Positions 9,840-19,248 of a stretch of 64,000 bases of DNA are shown piece after piece. The translations under genes were made by a program, and so were the position numbers. Each line of letters starts with the position of its first letter. The stretch's first letter is position 1. The stretch comes from Streptomyces roseolilacinus (GTDB lineage: Bacteria > Actinomycetota > Actinomycetes > Streptomycetales > Streptomycetaceae). The stretch lies in NCBI RefSeq assembly GCF_014649335.1, contig NZ_BMSV01000003.1:1-64000 (forward strand), in the 5' to 3' direction. Below the pieces are notes generated by a model. That model was not told the DNA's origin and did not search any database. It was given only the letters and a program-made list of their open reading frames with translations.

Positions 9840-12677
9840 ATGGCCTCACGTACGTCCGGCAAGGGTCCCCACGGCACGGCGGGCACCGCGAAGCCGCGCG
9901 CCGCCGGCCGTACGGGGGGCGCCGCGCAGAAGGCGGCTCCCGGCAAGCCGCCCGTCAGGAAGACCGCCGCCAAGCAGCCCGCCCCCGCCAAGAAGGCCGC
10001 GGCGAGGAAGGCACCCGCCAAGAAGGCGGCGAAGAAGGCGGCCAGGCCGGTACCCAAGGCGGCGCCGTCCCCCACGGGGGGCGTCTACCGGATCGTCCGC
10101 GCCCTGTGGCTCGGGCTCGCCCACGCCGTCGGCTCCCTGTTCCGCAGCGTGGGGCGCGGCGCGAAGGGGCTCGACCCCGCGCACCGCAAGGACGGCCTGG
10201 CCCTGCTGCTGATCGGTCTCGCCCTCGTCGTCGCGGCCGGCACCTGGGCCAACCTCCGCGGTCCGGTCGGCGACCTCGTCGACATGCTCGTCACCGGCGC
10301 GTTCGGCCGGCTCGACCTGCTCGTGCCGCTGCTCATCGGCACCATGGCCGTCCGGCTGATCCTGCACCCGGAGAAGCCCGAGGCGAACGGACGCATCGTC
10401 ATCGGCCTGTCCGCCCTGGTCGTCGGCGTCCTCGGCCAGGTCCACATCGCCTGCGGCTCACCCGGCCGCGACGAGGGGGCCCAGGCCATGCAGGACGCCG
10501 GCGGCCTCGTCGGCTGGGCCGCGTCCACCCCGCTGATCTTCATGACGGGCGAGGTCCTCACCGTCCCGCTGCTCGTCCTGCTGACGGTCTTCGGCCTGCT
10601 CGTCGTCACCGCCACCCCCGTCAACGCCATCCCGCGACGCCTGCGGGCGCTCGGCGAGCGGCTCGGCGTCATCGAGCCGTACGAGGAGTGGGGCGACGAC
10701 GACCAGCGGTACGACGAGCAGTGGCGCGAGGCCCTGCCCGCCTCCTCCCGCCGCCGCGCCGGCCGCGCCCCGGAGGCCGACGGGTACGACTCCGAGCAGG
10801 CCGAGGAGGAGGCGCTCACGCGGCGCCGGCGGCCGCGCACCCGCAAGGCGCCGGACACCGCCGAGCCCGCGTTCGGGCGGCCGCTGGACCCCGTCGACAT
10901 CGCCGCGGCCGCCGCGGCGGACCTCGACGGCGCCGTACTGAACGGCATGCCGCCCTCCCCCCTCGTGGCCGACCTGTCCCGGGAGGTCACCGGGGACCGC
11001 GACCAGGCCGGCGCCGGCGCGTCCGGCCGCGACGCGGGGCGTGCCCGGGGCCGGGGCGGGCCGGGCGGCGCCCCCGCCGCCGTGCCCCCGGCGCGCGAGG
11101 AGGCGGACGGCGGGCTCGTACCGGACCTGACCAAGCCCGCGCCCGTGCGGGAGGCGTCGGAGCCGATGCCCGCGCGGGCCGAGCAGCTGCGGCTCGCCGG
11201 GGACGTCACGTACGCCCTGCCCTCCCTCGACCTGCTGGAGCGGGGCGGTCCGGGCAAGACGCGCAGCGCCGCCAACGACGCCGTCGTCGCGTCCCTGCGC
11301 AACGTCTTCTCCGAGTTCAAGGTGGACGCCGACGTCACGGGCTTCACCCGCGGCCCGACGGTCACCCGGTACGAGGTGGAGCTCGGCCCGGCCGTGAAGG
11401 TCGAGCGGATCACGGCGCTGACGAAGAACATCGCGTACGCGGTCGCCAGCCCCGACGTGCGGATCATCTCGCCGATCCCCGGCAAGTCCGCCGTCGGCAT
11501 CGAGATCCCCAACACCGACCGCGAGATGGTCAAGCTCGGCGACGTGCTGCGGCTCGCCGACGCCGCCGGGGACGAGCACCCGATGCTGGTCGCGCTGGGC
11601 AAGGACGTCGAGGGCGGCTACGTCATGGCCAACCTGGCGAAGATGCCGCACGTCCTGGTCGCCGGCGCCACCGGATCGGGCAAGTCCTCGTGCATCAACT
11701 GCCTGATCACGTCGGTGATGATAAGGGCCACCCCCGAGGACGTCCGGATGGTGCTCGTCGACCCCAAGCGGGTCGAGCTGACCGCGTACGAGGGCATCCC
11801 GCACCTGATCACGCCGATCATCACCAACCCCAAGCGGGCCGCCGAGGCGCTCCAGTGGGTCGTGCGGGAGATGGACCTGCGGTACGACGACCTGGCGGCG
11901 TTCGGGTACCGGCACATCGACGACTTCAACGCCGCCGTGCGCAGCGGCAAGCTGCAGACGCCCCCGGGCAGCGAGCGCGAGCTGCAGCCCTACCCGTACC
12001 TGCTGGTCATCGTGGACGAGCTGGCCGACCTGATGATGGTCGCGCCGCGTGACGTCGAGGACGCCATCGTCCGCATCACGCAGCTGGCCCGCGCCGCCGG
12101 CATCCACCTGGTGCTCGCCACGCAGCGGCCCTCCGTGGACGTCGTCACCGGCCTCATCAAGGCCAACGTCCCCTCCCGCCTCGCCTTCGCCACCTCCTCC
12201 CTCGCCGACAGCCGCGTCATCCTCGACCAGCCGGGAGCCGAGAAGCTCATCGGCAAGGGCGACGGGCTCTTCCTGCCGATGGGCGCGAACAAGCCGGTGC
12301 GGCTCCAGGGCGCCTTCGTCACGGAGGAGGAGGTCGCGGCCGTCGTGCGGCACTGCAAGGAGCAGATGGCGCCCGTCTTCCGCGACGACGTCACGACCGG
12401 GACGAAGCAGAAGAAGGAGATCGACGAGGAGATCGGCGACGACCTCGACCTGCTGTGCCAGGCGGCCGAACTGGTCGTGTCCACGCAGTTCGGCTCCACG
12501 TCGATGCTCCAGCGGAAGCTGCGTGTCGGCTTCGCCAAGGCGGGCAGGCTCATGGACCTGATGGAGTCGCGGAACATCGTCGGACCCAGCGAGGGCTCCA
12601 AGGCGCGGGACGTCCTGGTGAAACCGGACGAACTGGACGGTGTGCTCGCCGTGATCCGCGGCGAGGACGGCTCCTGA
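9840..12677 (+). CDS. ftsK: DNA translocase FtsK/SpoIIIE
   Basis: A protein of 945 residues that pumps DNA across septa during sporulation-associated division. The N-terminus is a Lys/Ala/Pro-rich basic tail (about 1-80), followed by four hydrophobic membrane segments between about 110 and 270. A charged, poorly conserved linker follows. The FtsK motor has Walker A AGATGSGKSS near residues 608-617 and Walker B LLVIVDELADLMM. The C-terminal gamma winged helix (about 855-945) contains the conserved GSTSMLQRKLRVGFAKAG region. ATG 9840 is chosen because a TAATCT hexamer sits 7 nt upstream, fitting a leaderless mRNA. A GTG at 9804 behind AAGGGGGCGG would add 12 residues and cannot be excluded. The function is certain. 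Confidence 0.95.
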   Translation: MASRTSGKGPHGTAGTAKPRAAGRTGGAAQKAAPGKPPVRKTAAKQPAPAKKAAARKAPAKKAAKKAARPVPKAAPSPTGGVYRIVRALWLGLAHAVGSLFRSVGRGAKGLDPAHRKDGLALLLIGLALVVAAGTWANLRGPVGDLVDMLVTGAFGRLDLLVPLLIGTMAVRLILHPEKPEANGRIVIGLSALVVGVLGQVHIACGSPGRDEGAQAMQDAGGLVGWAASTPLIFMTGEVLTVPLLVLLTVFGLLVVTATPVNAIPRRLRALGERLGVIEPYEEWGDDDQRYDEQWREALPASSRRRAGRAPEADGYDSEQAEEEALTRRRRPRTRKAPDTAEPAFGRPLDPVDIAAAAAADLDGAVLNGMPPSPLVADLSREVTGDRDQAGAGASGRDAGRARGRGGPGGAPAAVPPAREEADGGLVPDLTKPAPVREASEPMPARAEQLRLAGDVTYALPSLDLLERGGPGKTRSAANDAVVASLRNVFSEFKVDADVTGFTRGPTVTRYEVELGPAVKVERITALTKNIAYAVASPDVRIISPIPGKSAVGIEIPNTDREMVKLGDVLRLADAAGDEHPMLVALGKDVEGGYVMANLAKMPHVLVAGATGSGKSSCINCLITSVMIRATPEDVRMVLVDPKRVELTAYEGIPHLITPIITNPKRAAEALQWVVREMDLRYDDLAAFGYRHIDDFNAAVRSGKLQTPPGSERELQPYPYLLVIVDELADLMMVAPRDVEDAIVRITQLARAAGIHLVLATQRPSVDVVTGLIKANVPSRLAFATSSLADSRVILDQPGAEKLIGKGDGLFLPMGANKPVRLQGAFVTEEEVAAVVRHCKEQMAPVFRDDVTTGTKQKKEIDEEIGDDLDLLCQAAELVVSTQFGSTSMLQRKLRVGFAKAGRLMDLMESRNIVGPSEGSKARDVLVKPDELDGVLAVIRGEDGS

Positions 12678-12891
12678 CCCGACCGTGTCCCACCCGTAAG
12701 GGAACCGTGAGCAACCGTTGCCCCGGACCGCACGTCACGTTGGGGGAAGGGGCGGAGAATGATGGTCCCCGCACCGCGGGCGACGGCCATTCCGATGGCG
12801 TACAAACCACGTCCGCCCGGTTGCCCCACCCTTTCGCACCACCCATAGACTGAACCTCCAGCAGGTGGTTACACGCTCGAAAGGCGCCCTC

Positions 12892-13725
12892 GTGTCCATC
12901 GGCAACGCCCCCGACGGCAACTCCCCCGAAGACGACCGGCCTTCGCTCCCCGAGGACGACCGTCCCTCGATCGGCCGCACGCTCCGCGACGCGCGCGTCG
13001 CCGCGAACCTGACCGTCGAGGAGGTCAGCGACTCCACGCGCGTGCGCATCCCCATCGTGCTCGCGATCGAGGAGGACGACTTCTCGCGGTGCGGCGGCGA
13101 CGTGTACGCCCGCGGGCACGTGCGGACGCTCGCACGGGCCGTGGGGCTCGACCCGGCCGCCTTGGTCGAGCAGTACGACGCGGAGCACGGCGGCCGTCCC
13201 GCCCCCACCTCCGCCGCACCCATGTTCGAGGCGGAGCGGATCCGCCCGGAGCGGCGCCGGCCCAACTGGACCGCCGCCATGGTCGCCGCGATCGTCGTGG
13301 TGATCGGCTTCGTCGGCTTCACCCTCTTCGGCCAGGGCGACACCGGCGCCGAGAACATGGCGGACGCGCCGGCCGCGGTCCGGTCCCCGAGCCAGGCGCC
13401 CAAGCCGGCGCCGTCCAAGCCCGCGCCGGTCCCCTCGGAGAGCGCGATCGCGGCCGTCCCGCAGGACAAGGTCACGGTCAAGCTCACCGCCGTCGACGAC
13501 AAGAGCTGGATCTCGGCGAAGGCCCGCAACGGCAAGCTCCTCTTCGACGGCCTGCTCCAGAAGGGCGACTCCAAGACCTTCCAGGACGACGAGCGGCTCG
13601 ACCTCATCCTCGGCAACGCCGGGGCGATCGAGCTGTTCGTGAACGGGAAGAAGGTCGAGGACGAGTTCGCCCCCGGCCAGGTCGAACGGCTGACGTACAC
13701 CAAGGGCGACCCCCAGGTCGGCTGA
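12892..13725 (+). CDS. RodZ-like helix-turn-helix membrane protein (DUF4115)
   Basis: A protein of 277 residues. An N-terminal cytoplasmic HTH_25-type domain (about 25-95) contains [20 protein letters not shown] and the typical [17 protein letters not shown] stretch. A single transmembrane helix lies near residues 127-147. A Pro/Ala/Lys-rich linker leads to a C-terminal extracytoplasmic DUF4115 beta domain (about 185-277). This is the architecture of the bacterial RodZ family, which links MreB to the cell-wall machinery, but actinomycete members may have other roles. The start at GTG 12892 is set by GAAAGGCG upstream; the longer ORF from 12865 lacks a ribosome site. It lies between ftsK and rimO on the same strand. 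Confidence 0.85.
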   Translation: MSIGNAPDGNSPEDDRPSLPEDDRPSIGRTLRDARVAANLTVEEVSDSTRVRIPIVLAIEEDDFSRCGGDVYARGHVRTLARAVGLDPAALVEQYDAEHGGRPAPTSAAPMFEAERIRPERRRPNWTAAMVAAIVVVIGFVGFTLFGQGDTGAENMADAPAAVRSPSQAPKPAPSKPAPVPSESAIAAVPQDKVTVKLTAVDDKSWISAKARNGKLLFDGLLQKGDSKTFQDDERLDLILGNAGAIELFVNGKKVEDEFAPGQVERLTYTKGDPQVG

Positions 13726-13755
13726 CCCCCGGTCCCCTGCTCCCAGGCACCACAG

Positions 13756-13828
13756 GCCCCACCCGCCGCAGGCCCCGCCCGCGCCCCCGGACCCGGGGGT
13801 ACGGGCCGGGGCCTGCGGCGGGTGGGGC
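13756..13828 (+). terminator. Large perfect hairpin between the RodZ-like gene and rimO
   Basis: A perfect 22-bp stem pairs 13756-13777 with 13807-13828. The 29-nt loop can itself fold into a small CCCCCGG/CCGGGGG hairpin. There is no U-tract. Its position 30 bp after one stop and 55 bp before the rimO start suggests a terminator or mRNA 3'-end stabiliser. Confidence 0.6.
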
Positions 13829-13870
13829 GGGGTGCCGGACCTGCGCGCCGGAGGGGCCCCGGGGACGAAG

Positions 13871-13876
13871 TAGTCT
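13871..13876 (+). promoter_or_regulatory. -10 element (TAGTCT) for a leaderless rimO transcript
   Basis: TAGTCT ends 7 nt before ATG 13884. No Shine-Dalgarno sequence lies between them, so transcription would start at the initiation codon. Confidence 0.5.
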
Positions 13877-13883
13877 TGAGTCC

Positions 13884-15386
13884 ATGCCCGAACGCCGTAC
13901 CGTCGCCCTTGTCACTCTTGGCTGCGCCCGTAACGAGGTGGACTCGGAGGAGCTCGCAGGCCGCCTGGCAGCGGACGGCTGGGAGCTCGTCGAGGAAGCC
14001 GCCGACGCCGACGTCGCCGTCGTCAACACCTGCGGCTTCGTCGAGGCCGCCAAGAAGGACTCCGTCGACGCCCTCCTCGAAGCGAACGACCTGAAGGACC
14101 ACGGCCGCACCCAGGCCGTCGTCGCCGTCGGCTGCATGGCCGAGCGGTACGGCAAGGAGCTCGCCGAAGCCCTGCCCGAGGCCGACGGCGTGCTCGGCTT
14201 CGACGACTACGCCGACATCTCCGACCGCCTGCGGACCATCCTCAGCGGCGGCGTCCACGCCTCGCACACCCCCCGCGACCGGCGCAAGCTCCTGCCCCTC
14301 AGCCCCGTCGAGCGGCAGGGCGCCGCCTCGGCCGTCGCCCTGCCGGGCCACGGCGCCCTGCAGGCCCCCGCGGAGCCCCCCCGGGCCCCCGCCGACCTGC
14401 CCGAGGGCGTCGCGCCCGCCTCCGGCCCGCGCGCCCCGCTGCGCCGCCGCCTGGACACCAGCCCGGTCGCCTCCGTGAAGCTGGCCTCCGGCTGCGACCG
14501 GCGCTGCTCGTTCTGCGCCATCCCGTCCTTCCGCGGCTCCTTCGTGTCGCGGCGCCCCGGTGACGTGCTGGGCGAGACGCGCTGGCTGGCCGAGCAGGGC
14601 GTCAAGGAGGTCATGCTGGTCTCCGAGAACAACACCTCGTACGGCAAGGACCTCGGCGACATCCGCCTGCTGGAGACGCTGCTGCCCGAGCTGGCCGCCG
14701 TCGACGGCATCGAGCGCGTCCGGGTCAGCTACCTCCAGCCCGCCGAGATGCGGCCCGGCCTGATCGACGTCCTGACGTCCACGGAGAAGGTCGCGCCCTA
14801 CTTCGACCTGTCGTTCCAGCACTCCGCGCCCGCCGTGCTGCGCTCCATGCGCCGCTTCGGCGACACCGACCGGTTCCTGGAACTGCTGGACACCATCCGC
14901 GGCAAGGCGCCGCAGGCCGGCGTGCGGTCCAACTTCATCGTCGGCTTCCCCGGCGAGACCGAGGAGGACTTCGCCGAGCTGGAGCGCTTCCTCGTCCACG
15001 CCCGGCTCGACGCCATCGGCGTGTTCGGCTACTCCGACGAGGACGGCACCGAGGCCGCCACGTACGAGGGCAAGCTGGACCAGGAGGTCGTCGACGCGCG
15101 CCTCGCGCACCTGTCCAGGCTCGCGGAGGAGCTGACCGCCCAGCGTGCGGAGGAGCGCCTGGGAGAGACCCTGGAGGTACTGGTCGAGTCCGTGGAAAGC
15201 GACGACCTCGACGACGACGAGTACGCCGCGGCCGGCCGCGCGGAGCACCAGGCCCCGGAGACGGACGGGCAGGTGCTGTTCACGACGGGCGCCGGGCTGG
15301 CCGTGGGCCGTATGGTCACGGCGAAGGTCGTGGGCACGGAAGGCGTCGACCTGGTGGCCGAGGTACTCGAGGAGGCGGGCAGATGA
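13884..15386 (+). CDS. rimO: Ribosomal protein S12 methylthiotransferase RimO
   Basis: A protein of 500 residues. This radical-SAM enzyme adds a methylthio group to the conserved aspartate of ribosomal protein S12. An N-terminal UPF0004 domain begins [12 protein letters not shown] (first cluster Cys in LGC). The radical SAM domain has the CxxxCxxC motif at C204, C208 and C211 in [12 protein letters not shown]-terminal TRAM region ends the protein. An Ala/Pro-rich insertion (about residues 130-190) precedes the SAM domain; I read it as lineage-specific. The LGCARNE signature and the S12-type TRAM separate it from MiaB, which is also present at 40198. Its stop overlaps the pgsA start, so rimO-pgsA-cinA form an operon. 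Confidence 0.93.
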   Translation: MPERRTVALVTLGCARNEVDSEELAGRLAADGWELVEEAADADVAVVNTCGFVEAAKKDSVDALLEANDLKDHGRTQAVVAVGCMAERYGKELAEALPEADGVLGFDDYADISDRLRTILSGGVHASHTPRDRRKLLPLSPVERQGAASAVALPGHGALQAPAEPPRAPADLPEGVAPASGPRAPLRRRLDTSPVASVKLASGCDRRCSFCAIPSFRGSFVSRRPGDVLGETRWLAEQGVKEVMLVSENNTSYGKDLGDIRLLETLLPELAAVDGIERVRVSYLQPAEMRPGLIDVLTSTEKVAPYFDLSFQHSAPAVLRSMRRFGDTDRFLELLDTIRGKAPQAGVRSNFIVGFPGETEEDFAELERFLVHARLDAIGVFGYSDEDGTEAATYEGKLDQEVVDARLAHLSRLAEELTAQRAEERLGETLEVLVESVESDDLDDDEYAAAGRAEHQAPETDGQVLFTTGAGLAVGRMVTAKVVGTEGVDLVAEVLEEAGR

Positions 15387-16063
15387 CCGGAGTCCCGGCG
15401 CCCGCTCAGGGCGGCACGGGGAGGGCGCCCGGCGGGAAGCTGGGAGCGGTGGCCGTGAACCAGGCCAGCCTGTGGAACATCGCCAACATCCTCACCATGG
15501 TGCGGCTGGTGCTCGTCCCGGCGTTCGTGGTGCTGCTGCTCCAGGACGGCGGGTACGACCCCGCCTGGCGTGCCTGGGCGTGGGCGGCGTTCGCCGTCGC
15601 CATGATCACGGACATCTTCGACGGGCACCTGGCGAGGACGTACAACCTCGTCACGGACTTCGGGAAGATCGCCGACCCCATCGCCGACAAGGCCATCATG
15701 GCCGCCGGCCTGATCTGCCTGTCCGCCCTCGACGACCTGCCGTGGTGGGTGACGGGCGTGATCCTCTTCCGCGAGCTGGGCATCACGCTCATGCGGTTCT
15801 GGGTGATCCGCCACGGAGTGATCCCGGCCAGCCGGGGCGGCAAGATGAAGACGCTCGCCCAGGGCACGGCGGTGGGCATGTACGTGCTGGCGCTGACCGG
15901 CCCGCTGGCCACCCTGCGCTGGTGGGTGATGGCCCTGGCGGTCGTCCTGACGGTGGCCACGGGGCTCGACTACGTACGGCAGGCCGTCGTGCTGCGCCGC
16001 CGGGGGCTCGCCGCCGAGCGGGCCGCCCGGGCGGCCCGGGCCGCCGCGGAGCCGCCCCGGTGA
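15383..16063 (+). CDS. pgsA: CDP-diacylglycerol--glycerol-3-phosphate 3-phosphatidyltransferase
   Basis: A protein of 226 residues making phosphatidylglycerol phosphate for anionic phospholipid synthesis. The CDP-alcohol phosphotransferase signature DG-x2-AR-x8-G-x3-D-x3-D begins at D80 (DGHLAR) and ends in DPIADK. Several hydrophobic membrane helices surround it. The ATG overlaps the rimO stop codon (ATGA), indicating translational coupling. The first 25 residues are non-conserved and precede the [15 protein letters not shown] start of the domain. A different CDP-alcohol transferase substrate cannot be excluded from the motif alone, but the position between rimO and cinA is the usual pgsA position in actinobacteria. 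Confidence 0.88.
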   Translation: MTGVPAPAQGGTGRAPGGKLGAVAVNQASLWNIANILTMVRLVLVPAFVVLLLQDGGYDPAWRAWAWAAFAVAMITDIFDGHLARTYNLVTDFGKIADPIADKAIMAAGLICLSALDDLPWWVTGVILFRELGITLMRFWVIRHGVIPASRGGKMKTLAQGTAVGMYVLALTGPLATLRWWVMALAVVLTVATGLDYVRQAVVLRRRGLAAERAARAARAAAEPPR

Positions 16064-16089
16064 GACGGGCGGTACGGGAGGGGGACCCG

Positions 16090-16653
16090 GTGGCGGCCGC
16101 CGAGGAGCGGCCGGGCGCCGGGTCCGGTGCGGAACCGGTGGCGGTACGCGTCCTGCGCCTGCTCGCGGAGCGTGACCAGACGCTCGCCGTGGCGGAGTCC
16201 CTCACGGGTGGTCTCGTCGCCGCGGAGCTGACGGCAGTGCCGGGCGCCTCGCGCGCTTTCCGCGGGTCCGTCACGGCGTACGCCACGCCGCTCAAGCGAG
16301 ACCTGCTGGGTGTCGACGGGGAGCTGCTGGAGCGCCGCGGGGCGGTCGACGCGGACGTCGCGCTGCAGATGGCGCGGGGTGTGCGGAGCCGGCTGGGTGC
16401 CGCGTGGGGCGTGGCGACGACGGGTGTCGCGGGCCCCGACCCGCAGGACGGACAGCCGGTGGGCACGGTGTACGTGGCCGTGTGCGGGCCGCCCGGCGGT
16501 GCCGCCGCGGAGGGGAAAACGGCCGCACTGCGGTTGAACGGTGACCGCGCGGAAATCCGTAGAGAGAGTGTACGGAGCGTGCTGGAGCTGCTCGCGGGCG
16601 AACTCTCGGGGAATGCGCGGGCAAAGGATACGGAACAGAACGGGGGGAATTGA
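16090..16653 (+). CDS. CinA C-terminal-domain protein, nicotinamide-nucleotide amidohydrolase (PncC type)
   Basis: A protein of 187 residues comprising only the CinA C-terminal domain, which in characterised members (PncC) deamidates nicotinamide mononucleotide in NAD recycling. The conserved AESLTGG motif is near residue 36, followed by SRAFRGSVTAYA and the GVAGPDPQDGQPVGTVY segment. The N-terminal molybdopterin-binding-like domain of full CinA is absent, as is common for standalone PncC proteins. GTG 16090 is chosen for its GGGAGGGGG site 7 nt upstream; GTG 16060, overlapping the pgsA stop, is an in-frame alternative adding 10 residues. It is the third gene of the rimO-pgsA operon. Confidence 0.88.
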   Translation: MAAAEERPGAGSGAEPVAVRVLRLLAERDQTLAVAESLTGGLVAAELTAVPGASRAFRGSVTAYATPLKRDLLGVDGELLERRGAVDADVALQMARGVRSRLGAAWGVATTGVAGPDPQDGQPVGTVYVAVCGPPGGAAAEGKTAALRLNGDRAEIRRESVRSVLELLAGELSGNARAKDTEQNGGN

Positions 16654-16762
16654 TGTTTGCAGCCCTGAGTGAACACGACATCGCTCCCCGCACGGCCGCA
16701 GCGCGAGGCGGTACGGTGGGGCGTGAAGGATGCGGCTACGCGGTCCGAGGAGGGAGCCACCG

Positions 16763-17146
16763 ATGATTCTGCTCCGTCGCCTGCTGGGTGACGTGCTGCG
16801 TCGGCAGCGCCAGCGCCAGGGCCGTACTCTGCGCGAAGTCTCCTCGTCCGCCCGAGTATCACTCGGCTATCTCTCCGAGGTGGAGCGGGGGCAGAAGGAG
16901 GCTTCCTCCGAGCTGCTCTCCGCGATCTGCGACGCGCTGGACGTACGGATGTCCGAGCTCATGCGGGAAGTGAGCGACGAGCTGTCGCTGGCGGAGCTGG
17001 CGGAATCGGCAGCGGCGAGTGAGCCGGTGTCCGCGCCAGTACGTCCGATGCTCAATTCTGTGTCCGTGACGTCGGTGGCGGGTGTGCCGACGGAGCGGGT
17101 GACCATCAAGGCACCCGCGGAAGCGGTGGACGTCGTCGCCGCCTGA
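16763..17146 (+). CDS. clgR: ClgR-type XRE-family transcriptional activator of Clp/Lon protease genes
   Basis: A protein of 127 residues. An XRE-type helix-turn-helix (about 8-65) contains [20 protein letters not shown], and the [10 protein letters not shown] segment is typical of ClgR. Family knowledge: ClgR activates clpP1P2, clpC and lon in Streptomyces, and it is itself degraded by ClpP through C-terminal alanines. The protein here ends in VDVVAA, so the degron-like Ala-Ala is present. Its position after cinA and pgsA matches clgR in Corynebacterium and Mycobacterium. The start at ATG 16763 is fixed by AGGAGGGAGCC; a longer in-frame start at 16730 lacks a site. It has its own terminator downstream. 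Conditional expression and proteolytic feedback are inferred. Confidence 0.9.
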   Translation: MILLRRLLGDVLRRQRQRQGRTLREVSSSARVSLGYLSEVERGQKEASSELLSAICDALDVRMSELMREVSDELSLAELAESAAASEPVSAPVRPMLNSVSVTSVAGVPTERVTIKAPAEAVDVVAA

Positions 17147-17204
17147 TCCGTCCCGGTTCCGCGGCCCGTTCGCCGCGGACCCGCAGGATCGACGTTTTGG
17201 GCTG

Positions 17205-17247
17205 AGCCCCGGCCGGGTACCCGAGGTGCCGACCGGGGCTTTCGCTT
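17205..17247 (+). terminator. Terminator after clgR
   Basis: AGCCCCGGxCGG (from 17205) pairs with CCGxCCGGGGCT (ending 17240), with one mismatch. A T-rich tract ending in TTTT follows. Confidence 0.8.
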
Positions 17248-17314
17248 TTAGTCGAATGCCCGTTTTGCGCGCTGTGTGTCATGGTGGAACGTGCGCACGG
17301 AATGGAGGATTCGC

Positions 17315-17785
17315 ATGGCTGTCGTCAAGAGTTCGCTGCCCGAGGCCGACCTGAAGGTGGTCGGCGAGGCGTTGCAGGGCGCTCTCGTTGACCTGGTCGA
17401 CCTGTCGCTGGTCGCCAAGCAGGTCCACTGGAACGTGATCGGACCGCGTTTCCGGTCCATCCACCTGCAGCTCGACGAGGTCGTGACCACCGCCCGGACG
17501 CACTCCGACGTGATGGCGGAGCGCGCCTCGGCCATCGGCGTCAATCCGGACGGGCGCGCCGCGACCGTGGCCTCCGGCAGCGCCATCGGCGAGGTGCCGA
17601 CCGGGTGGATCCAGGACCAGGACGCCGTACGGATCATGGTGGACGCGCTCGGCGCCGTCATCCAGCGGATGCGGGAGCGGGTCACGGCGACCGACGAGCC
17701 GGACCCGATCACCCAGGACCTCCTCATCGGACTGACCGCCGAGCTCGAGAAGCACGCCTGGATGTTCCAGGCGGAGAACGTCTGA
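17315..17785 (+). CDS. dpsB: Dps-family ferritin-like DNA-protection protein
   Basis: A protein of 156 residues, starting at ATG 17315 with GGAGG 7 nt upstream. Dps proteins oxidise and store iron and bind the nucleoid under stress. The ferroxidase-site ligands seen at Dps subunit interfaces are all present with correct spacing: H38 (VHWN), H50 and D54 (IHLQLDE), then D65 and E69. The N-terminus is short, with few lysines for DNA binding. By genome position it corresponds to DpsB (SCO5756) of S. coelicolor, reported, as I recall, not to assemble into dodecamers unlike DpsA and DpsC. The intact ferroxidase residues do not show whether this copy assembles. The symbol is from synteny. Confidence 0.88.
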   Translation: MAVVKSSLPEADLKVVGEALQGALVDLVDLSLVAKQVHWNVIGPRFRSIHLQLDEVVTTARTHSDVMAERASAIGVNPDGRAATVASGSAIGEVPTGWIQDQDAVRIMVDALGAVIQRMRERVTATDEPDPITQDLLIGLTAELEKHAWMFQAENV

Positions 17786-17951
17786 TGCCTCCCGTCCCCG
17801 GGCCCGCGGCCCCCGGACCCACCGGGTCCGGGGGCCCCTCGGCGCCGGGGCCGGGTGCGGGGCGTGGGACGGCGGATGCGCCGGTGGCTGCTCCGGTGCG
17901 CCCTGCCGCCCGGTGATCGGGCCGGTCTAGCGTCGACCGGAGGAGGCGGCA

Positions 17952-18287
17952 ATGGTACGGCGACGAGTCCCGCTGCCGGCGCTGGCGTCGGCGCTCGTAC
18001 TGGGCGGACTGTGGTGGTGGGCGGTGCTGCGCCTGGCGCTCGTGCCCGACCGGGCCGGACTGGCCGAAGGGGTCGCGGCGGCGAGCGGCTGGGGGCTCAG
18101 CCTGCTCCCGGTGCACGTCGCGGCGGCACCGGGGCCGGGGCGGTCCACCGGCCGCCGCTCCCGGTGGCGGGCGGCGGTGCGCGACTCGTTCCCGGAGGCG
18201 CTGCGGGGCCTCGTGTGGGACGTCGTACGGGCTTTCGGCCGGGGGGTGCCGCGCAGGTCCGGTGACGGCGGTGGTCCGGGGGGTTGA
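17952..18287 (+). CDS. Small membrane protein of unknown function
   Basis: A protein of 111 residues behind a strong GGAGGAGGCGGCA site. One clear hydrophobic segment (about 9-33, with a WWWAV run) is followed by an Arg-rich region and a C-terminal stretch (DSFPEALRGLVWDVVRAF) that could be amphipathic. The ribosome site and the codon-position GC pattern support a real gene. I do not recognise the family. It is convergent with nei, with only about 50 bp between their stops. Confidence 0.6.
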   Translation: MVRRRVPLPALASALVLGGLWWWAVLRLALVPDRAGLAEGVAAASGWGLSLLPVHVAAAPGPGRSTGRRSRWRAAVRDSFPEALRGLVWDVVRAFGRGVPRRSGDGGGPGG

Positions 18288-18339
18288 GGGGGCGTCAGGG
18301 CGCCGGGGGCTCCCGCGGGCACCGGGAAGTGCGCGGGCG

Positions 18340-19149
18340 TCAGGGGGCGCCGGGCGCGGGGCCGGTCTGGCAGCCCGGGCACCAGTAGGAGACGCGGTCG
18401 CGGAGTTCGTCCCCGCCGCCGTCCCAGCGGATCGGGGTCCCGCAGCGGTAGCAGGGCTGCCGGGAGCGTCCGTACACGTACAGGCTGCGGTCGGTGCGGC
18501 CGCCGGGCACGGTGCGGCGCGTGGAACGGCCCTTGTTCTCCTCCAGCAGGCGCCGGGCCGTCGCGACCAGCCGCTCCGGCACCCCTGCGGGGAGGTCGCC
18601 GACCGGCAGCCACGGGGTGACGCGCGCCAGGAACGCCAGCTCGCACTTGTAGACGTTGCCGATGCCGGCCAGGTTCCGCTGGTCGAGGAGGACCTCGCCG
18701 AGCGGGCGGGCCGGGTCGGCGAGGACGCGGCGCACGGCCTCCTCGAAGTCCCAGTCCGGGCCGAGCAGATCCGGGCCCAGGTGACCCACGACGGTCGGTT
18801 CGTCGACCGTGCGGAGCAGGTCCAGGACGGGCAGCCGGTAGCCGACCGCGGTGAGTGCGGCGGTGCCGAGGATCGCGCGGATCTGGTGCCCCGGCCCGCC
18901 GCGCCAGCGCTCGTCCGCCGCGTAGACGTGCCAGGCGCCGTCCATCCGCAGGTGCGAGTGGAGGGTCAGGCCGCCCTCGATCCGTGTGAGCAGGTGCTTG
19001 CCGCGCGGAACGACGCCGACGACGGCCCGGCCGGTCAGGTCGACGGTGGCGAGCTTCGGGAGGCGCAGGTCCGACCGGGTCAGGAGCCGGCCGGCGAGGG
19101 CGCCGTGCAACTGGTGGGCGGTCCGCCAGACCGTGTCTCCTTCGGGCAT
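18340..19149 (-). CDS. nei: Endonuclease VIII-like DNA glycosylase (Nei/Fpg family)
   Basis: A protein of 269 residues that excises oxidised bases and cleaves abasic sites. The mature N-terminus MPEGDT carries the catalytic Pro2 and Glu3 of the family. The H2TH region near DQRNLAGIGNVYKCELAFLA supplies the conserved Asn-containing helix, and the C-terminal zinc finger has the form C-x2-C-x20-C-x2-C. The start at 19149 is required by the catalytic proline; the longer ORF to 19230 is rejected. It lies 99 bp downstream of lhr on the same strand. The same lhr-nei pairing is known in mycobacteria, suggesting a joint repair unit. PEGDT rather than the PELPE of Fpg supports Nei. Confidence 0.92.
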   Translation of the reverse strand: MPEGDTVWRTAHQLHGALAGRLLTRSDLRLPKLATVDLTGRAVVGVVPRGKHLLTRIEGGLTLHSHLRMDGAWHVYAADERWRGGPGHQIRAILGTAALTAVGYRLPVLDLLRTVDEPTVVGHLGPDLLGPDWDFEEAVRRVLADPARPLGEVLLDQRNLAGIGNVYKCELAFLARVTPWLPVGDLPAGVPERLVATARRLLEENKGRSTRRTVPGGRTDRSLYVYGRSRQPCYRCGTPIRWDGGGDELRDRVSYWCPGCQTGPAPGAP

Positions 19150-19180
19150 GGCATCCATGATGCGCCGCGGCACCGGTCCT

Positions 19181-19234
19181 TCGGCGCGCCCACGCGCACG
19201 GGACCCCCCCGCCGGCCTCGGCGCGCCCACGCGC
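19181..19234. repeat. 17-bp direct repeat between lhr and nei
   Basis: TCGGCGCGCCCACGCGC occurs at 19181-19197 and again, identical, at 19218-19234, 37 bp apart in the lhr-nei intergenic gap. Role unknown; it may be slippage debris. Confidence 0.6.
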
Positions 19235-19248
19235 GGGGACCGGGGCCG

